From CAVUAT01 sp963739545 (GTDB lineage Bacteria; Actinomycetota; Thermoleophilia; Solirubrobacterales; 70-9): 64,000 nucleotides of DNA. Shown piece after piece: positions 60,166-64,000 of this stretch. Location: assembly GCA_963739545.1 (NCBI GenBank), contig CAVUAT010000011.1, positions 744,001 through 808,000 of the forward strand, in the 5' to 3' direction. Both the position numbers and the translations under genes were made by a program. The notes below the pieces were generated by a model. The model searched no databases. It was given only the letters and a program-made list of their open reading frames with translations, and was not told the DNA's origin. The number at the start of each line of letters is the position of its first letter. Positions within the stretch are counted from its first letter, which is position 1.

Positions 60166-62742
60166 CTATCCCAGCTCTTCGAGTTCGGCGCGATAGCTCT
60201 CGAGCTTCGTTCGCTCCTCGTCGACGACCTCGGCGGGGGCGTTGGCTGTGAACTTCTCGTTCGAGAGCTTGCCCTCGCCGCGGGCGACCTCGGAGCGAAG
60301 CTTCTCGCGGCGCTCGTCGATCCGGGCACGGACCGCGTCGGCGTCGAGGCCGTCGGTCTCGAGGAGCTCGATGCCTCCCACTTTCGCGATGGCCTCGCCG
60401 TCGGCGTCCTCGAAGCCCATGCGAGCGAGCCGTCCGACCAGCTCGTGGGGCTGCTCCGCGGTCGCGCGCGCGGCGAGCACCTGGCCTGCGGGGACCCCGG
60501 CGAGGTCGCGCCAGCGGCGCAGGCCGCGTGTGAGCTCGATCGCGGCGCCGACCTCAGCCTCCGCCGATGCATCCAGCAGACCAGGGTCGGCTTCAGGGAA
60601 AGGATGGACGACCAGCGCCTGCGCGGACGGCGAGGGCAGGTAGGAGTAGACCTCCTCCGTCACGAACGGCATGAACGGGTGCGCGAGCGCGAGCACCTGC
60701 TCGAGCGCCCACAGCAGCGTCGCGCTCGCGTCGGGATCGCCGTCGTAGAGCCGCCCCTTGACGATCTCGAGGTACCAGTCGCAGAGCTCCGACCAAAAGA
60801 ACTCGTAGAGGTCAAGCGCGGCGTGCGCGAAGTCGTAGACCTCGACGGACTCGGTCACCGAGGCGATGGCGGCCTGCAGGCGGGACGCAATCCAGCGGTC
60901 CTCGGCCCGGTCCCTTCCCGGGGCGGCCTCCACACCGTCGGCGGCGTTCATCAGGATCAGGCGAGAGGCGTTCCACATCTTGTTCGCGAGGTCTCGGCCC
61001 TGCTTGACGCGGGCCTCGGAGTAGCGGACGTCCTGGGTCGAGGACATCGCGAGGAGCCCGAAGCGAAGAGCATCGGCGCCGTGGACCGAGATCTCGTCGA
61101 GGGGGTCGATGCCGGTGCCGAGGCTCTTCGACATCCGGCGGCCGTCGGGGGCCTGGATCACCGAATGGATGTAGACGTCGCTGAACGGGACCTTGCCGGT
61201 GAACTCGAGCGAGGTCATGATCATGCGTGCGACCCAGAGGAAGATGATGTCGCGGGCCGTCGAGAGCACGTCGGTCGGGAAGAACGCCTGGAACTCCGGA
61301 GCCTCGGTGTCCGGCCACCCGAGCGTCGCGAACGGCCACAGCGCCGAGCTGAACCAGGTGTCGAGCACATCGGTCTCCTGCTCCCAGCCGTCGCCCTCCG
61401 GGGCCTGCTCGCCGACGTATATCTCCGGCTCGTCGGGGTCTCCGCGGTACCAGACCGGGAGCCGGTGGCCCCACCAGAGCTGGCGCGAGATGCACCAGGG
61501 CCGGATGCGCTCGAGCCATGCCAGGTAGACCTCGCCCTGCGCTTCGGGAATGAAGCGGACGCGCCCATCGCGGACGACCTCGATCGCCGGCTTCGCCATT
61601 CCCTCCATCGCGCAGAACCACTGCAGTGAGATCAGCGGCTCGATGCGCTCGCCGGAGCGGTGGGAGAAGGGGACCGAGTGGGTGTAGGGCTCCTCGCCGC
61701 GCACGGCGCCAACCTCCCTGAGGGCGGCTACCACCGCCCCGCGCGCATCATCCACGGTGAGCCCCCGGAACCCCTCGGGGACGGCGTCGGTCATGCAACC
61801 GTCCTCGCCGATCGCCGAGATCTCCTCGAGGCCGTGCTCGCGGCCGATCTCGAAGTCGTTGGGGTCGTGCCCGGGGGTGATCTTCAGCGCGCCGGTACCG
61901 AATGCGACGTCGACGTGCTCATCGGCGATCACGGGCAGCTTGCGCCCTACAAGCGGCAGGATCGCGTGCTTTCCGACGGCGTCGCGGTAGCGCTCGTCGC
62001 CAGGGTTCACCGCGACCGCCGTGTCGGCCAGCATCGTCTCCGGCCGCACGGTGGCGACGACGAGCTCCCCGCCGCCCTCCAGCGGGTAGGCGATCTCGTA
62101 GAGGGTGTCGGTCACCTCGCGGTTCTCGATCTCGAGGTCCGAGATCGCCGACTGCAGCCCCGGGTCCCAGTTGACCATGTAGCTGTCTCGGTAGATCGAG
62201 CCCTTCTCGTACAGCTCGGTGAAGACCCTGTAGACGGCGCGGACGTAGGGCTCGTCGAGCGTGAAGCGCTCGTGCTCGTAGTCGCACGAGGCCCCGAGAC
62301 GCTTGAACTGTTCGATGATCGTCGAGCCGTACTGCGCCTTCCACTCCCACACCCGCTCGATGAACGCCTCGCGGCCAAGATCGTGGCGGGATGTGCCCTC
62401 CTTCGCGAGCTCCTTCTCGACCACAGCCTGGGCGCCGATTCCCGCGTGGTCGGTGCCGAGAATCCACATCGCTCGCTTGCCGCGCATCCGGTTGATGCGG
62501 ATCAGGGCGTCCTGGATCGTGCCGTTGAGCGCGTGGCCCATGTGCAGGGCGCCGGTGATGTTCGGCGGCGGGATCGCGATCGAGAAGTTCTCCTCGGGGC
62601 TGCCCTCCGCGGGAGGGTGAAACCAGCCGCCCTCCATCCAGCCGTCGAAGACCCGCTGCTCGACCTCGCCGGGATCCCAGCGGGTCGTCTGCTCCAGCTT
62701 CTGTCTGCGCTCGGCGTCCAAGGTCGGGCGCCGATTATTCAC
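60166..62742 (-). CDS. valS: valyl-tRNA synthetase
   Basis: The 858-aa class Ia enzyme has HIGH as HMGH in TGALHMGHALNGT, KMSKS as GRRMSKSLGTGIDP, the editing-domain motif VVATVRPETMLADTAVAV, and a C-terminal coiled-coil (about 790-858). Start GTG 62742. The C-terminus overlaps the frame that precedes folC. Confidence 0.97.
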   Translation of the reverse strand: MNNRRPTLDAERRQKLEQTTRWDPGEVEQRVFDGWMEGGWFHPPAEGSPEENFSIAIPPPNITGALHMGHALNGTIQDALIRINRMRGKRAMWILGTDHAGIGAQAVVEKELAKEGTSRHDLGREAFIERVWEWKAQYGSTIIEQFKRLGASCDYEHERFTLDEPYVRAVYRVFTELYEKGSIYRDSYMVNWDPGLQSAISDLEIENREVTDTLYEIAYPLEGGGELVVATVRPETMLADTAVAVNPGDERYRDAVGKHAILPLVGRKLPVIADEHVDVAFGTGALKITPGHDPNDFEIGREHGLEEISAIGEDGCMTDAVPEGFRGLTVDDARGAVVAALREVGAVRGEEPYTHSVPFSHRSGERIEPLISLQWFCAMEGMAKPAIEVVRDGRVRFIPEAQGEVYLAWLERIRPWCISRQLWWGHRLPVWYRGDPDEPEIYVGEQAPEGDGWEQETDVLDTWFSSALWPFATLGWPDTEAPEFQAFFPTDVLSTARDIIFLWVARMIMTSLEFTGKVPFSDVYIHSVIQAPDGRRMSKSLGTGIDPLDEISVHGADALRFGLLAMSSTQDVRYSEARVKQGRDLANKMWNASRLILMNAADGVEAAPGRDRAEDRWIASRLQAAIASVTESVEVYDFAHAALDLYEFFWSELCDWYLEIVKGRLYDGDPDASATLLWALEQVLALAHPFMPFVTEEVYSYLPSPSAQALVVHPFPEADPGLLDASAEAEVGAAIELTRGLRRWRDLAGVPAGQVLAARATAEQPHELVGRLARMGFEDADGEAIAKVGGIELLETDGLDADAVRARIDERREKLRSEVARGEGKLSNEKFTANAPAEVVDEERTKLESYRAELEELG

Positions 62743-62791
62743 ACTCGCGTGTCCGGGACGTGGTGAGGCCGCGGTCGCCCTGCGAGATGAA

Positions 62792-64000
<1,209 letters not shown>

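Overview
The window is a continuous, very GC-rich (roughly 70% by eye) bacterial chromosome segment. Most genes lie on the minus strand in tight operons with 1-11 nt overlaps, and GTG and TTG starts are common. Gene content and order point to Actinobacteriota: ndk-maf-mreC-mreD-mrdA-rodA-rne-rplU-rpmA-obg-proB, nadD-rsfS, hrcA-dnaJ-prmA-murI, phoH-ybeY-era, rpsT/holA/comEC/comEA, and HadA/HadB-like hydratases. My best guess is the class Thermoleophilia (Solirubrobacterales-like). That is an inference from style and content, with no database check. There is no rRNA, insertion sequence, prophage or CRISPR array.

Layout, read in the transcription direction of the minus strand (right to left). 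64000-56878 holds clpX (5' cut), valS, folC, two small membrane or zinc-ribbon genes, ndk and a frame-disrupted maf. 56811-52182 is the elongasome set mreC-mreD-mrdA-rodA with no mreB. 52078-48137 is rne-rplU-rpmA-obg. A plus-strand nitrilase (47183-48082) stands between obg and proB. 47145-38762 is a split proline pathway: proB and proA are separated by a tandem palindromic repeat, a GMC oxidoreductase, an aldehyde dehydrogenase, a DJ-1/PfpI protein behind a SigB-type promoter, and a frame-disrupted Ser/Thr kinase. 38738-36971 is nadD-rsfS-divIVA-like.

36891-36211 is the most unusual locus. One open frame runs from a PD-(D/E)XK endonuclease with E/D/Q-x-K residues straight through a complete tRNA-Ala(GGC) gene, in phase with its first base, and on into a Phd/YefM-like antitoxin fragment. 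36168-33416 is an accessory patch: cupin, secreted DUF4394 protein with a candidate ECF promoter, and an unknown two-gene plus-strand module.

33338-25505 holds leuS, cupin, acylphosphatase, comEA, comEC, holA and rpsT. 25457-19400 holds murJ, lepA flanked by two SnoaL-like proteins, an unknown membrane protein, and two MaoC-fold hydratases. 19370-12463 is hrcA-dnaJ-prmA-murI-DUF1232-yqeY-phoH-ybeY-era. 12078-1 is hisIE-trpE-trpG-trpD-trpC, then an HtrA-type protease and an opposing CFA synthase, then trpF-trpB-trpA-ilvA-ridA and pfkA (3' cut). All seven trp functions are present, so the window encodes chorismate to tryptophan completely, plus the IlvA/RidA pair in which RidA clears reactive imines made by IlvA.

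Three genes (12.3 kb, 40.5 kb, 57.0 kb) each look intact if one inserted base is removed. That pattern could be assembly error as easily as biology and limits claims about them.
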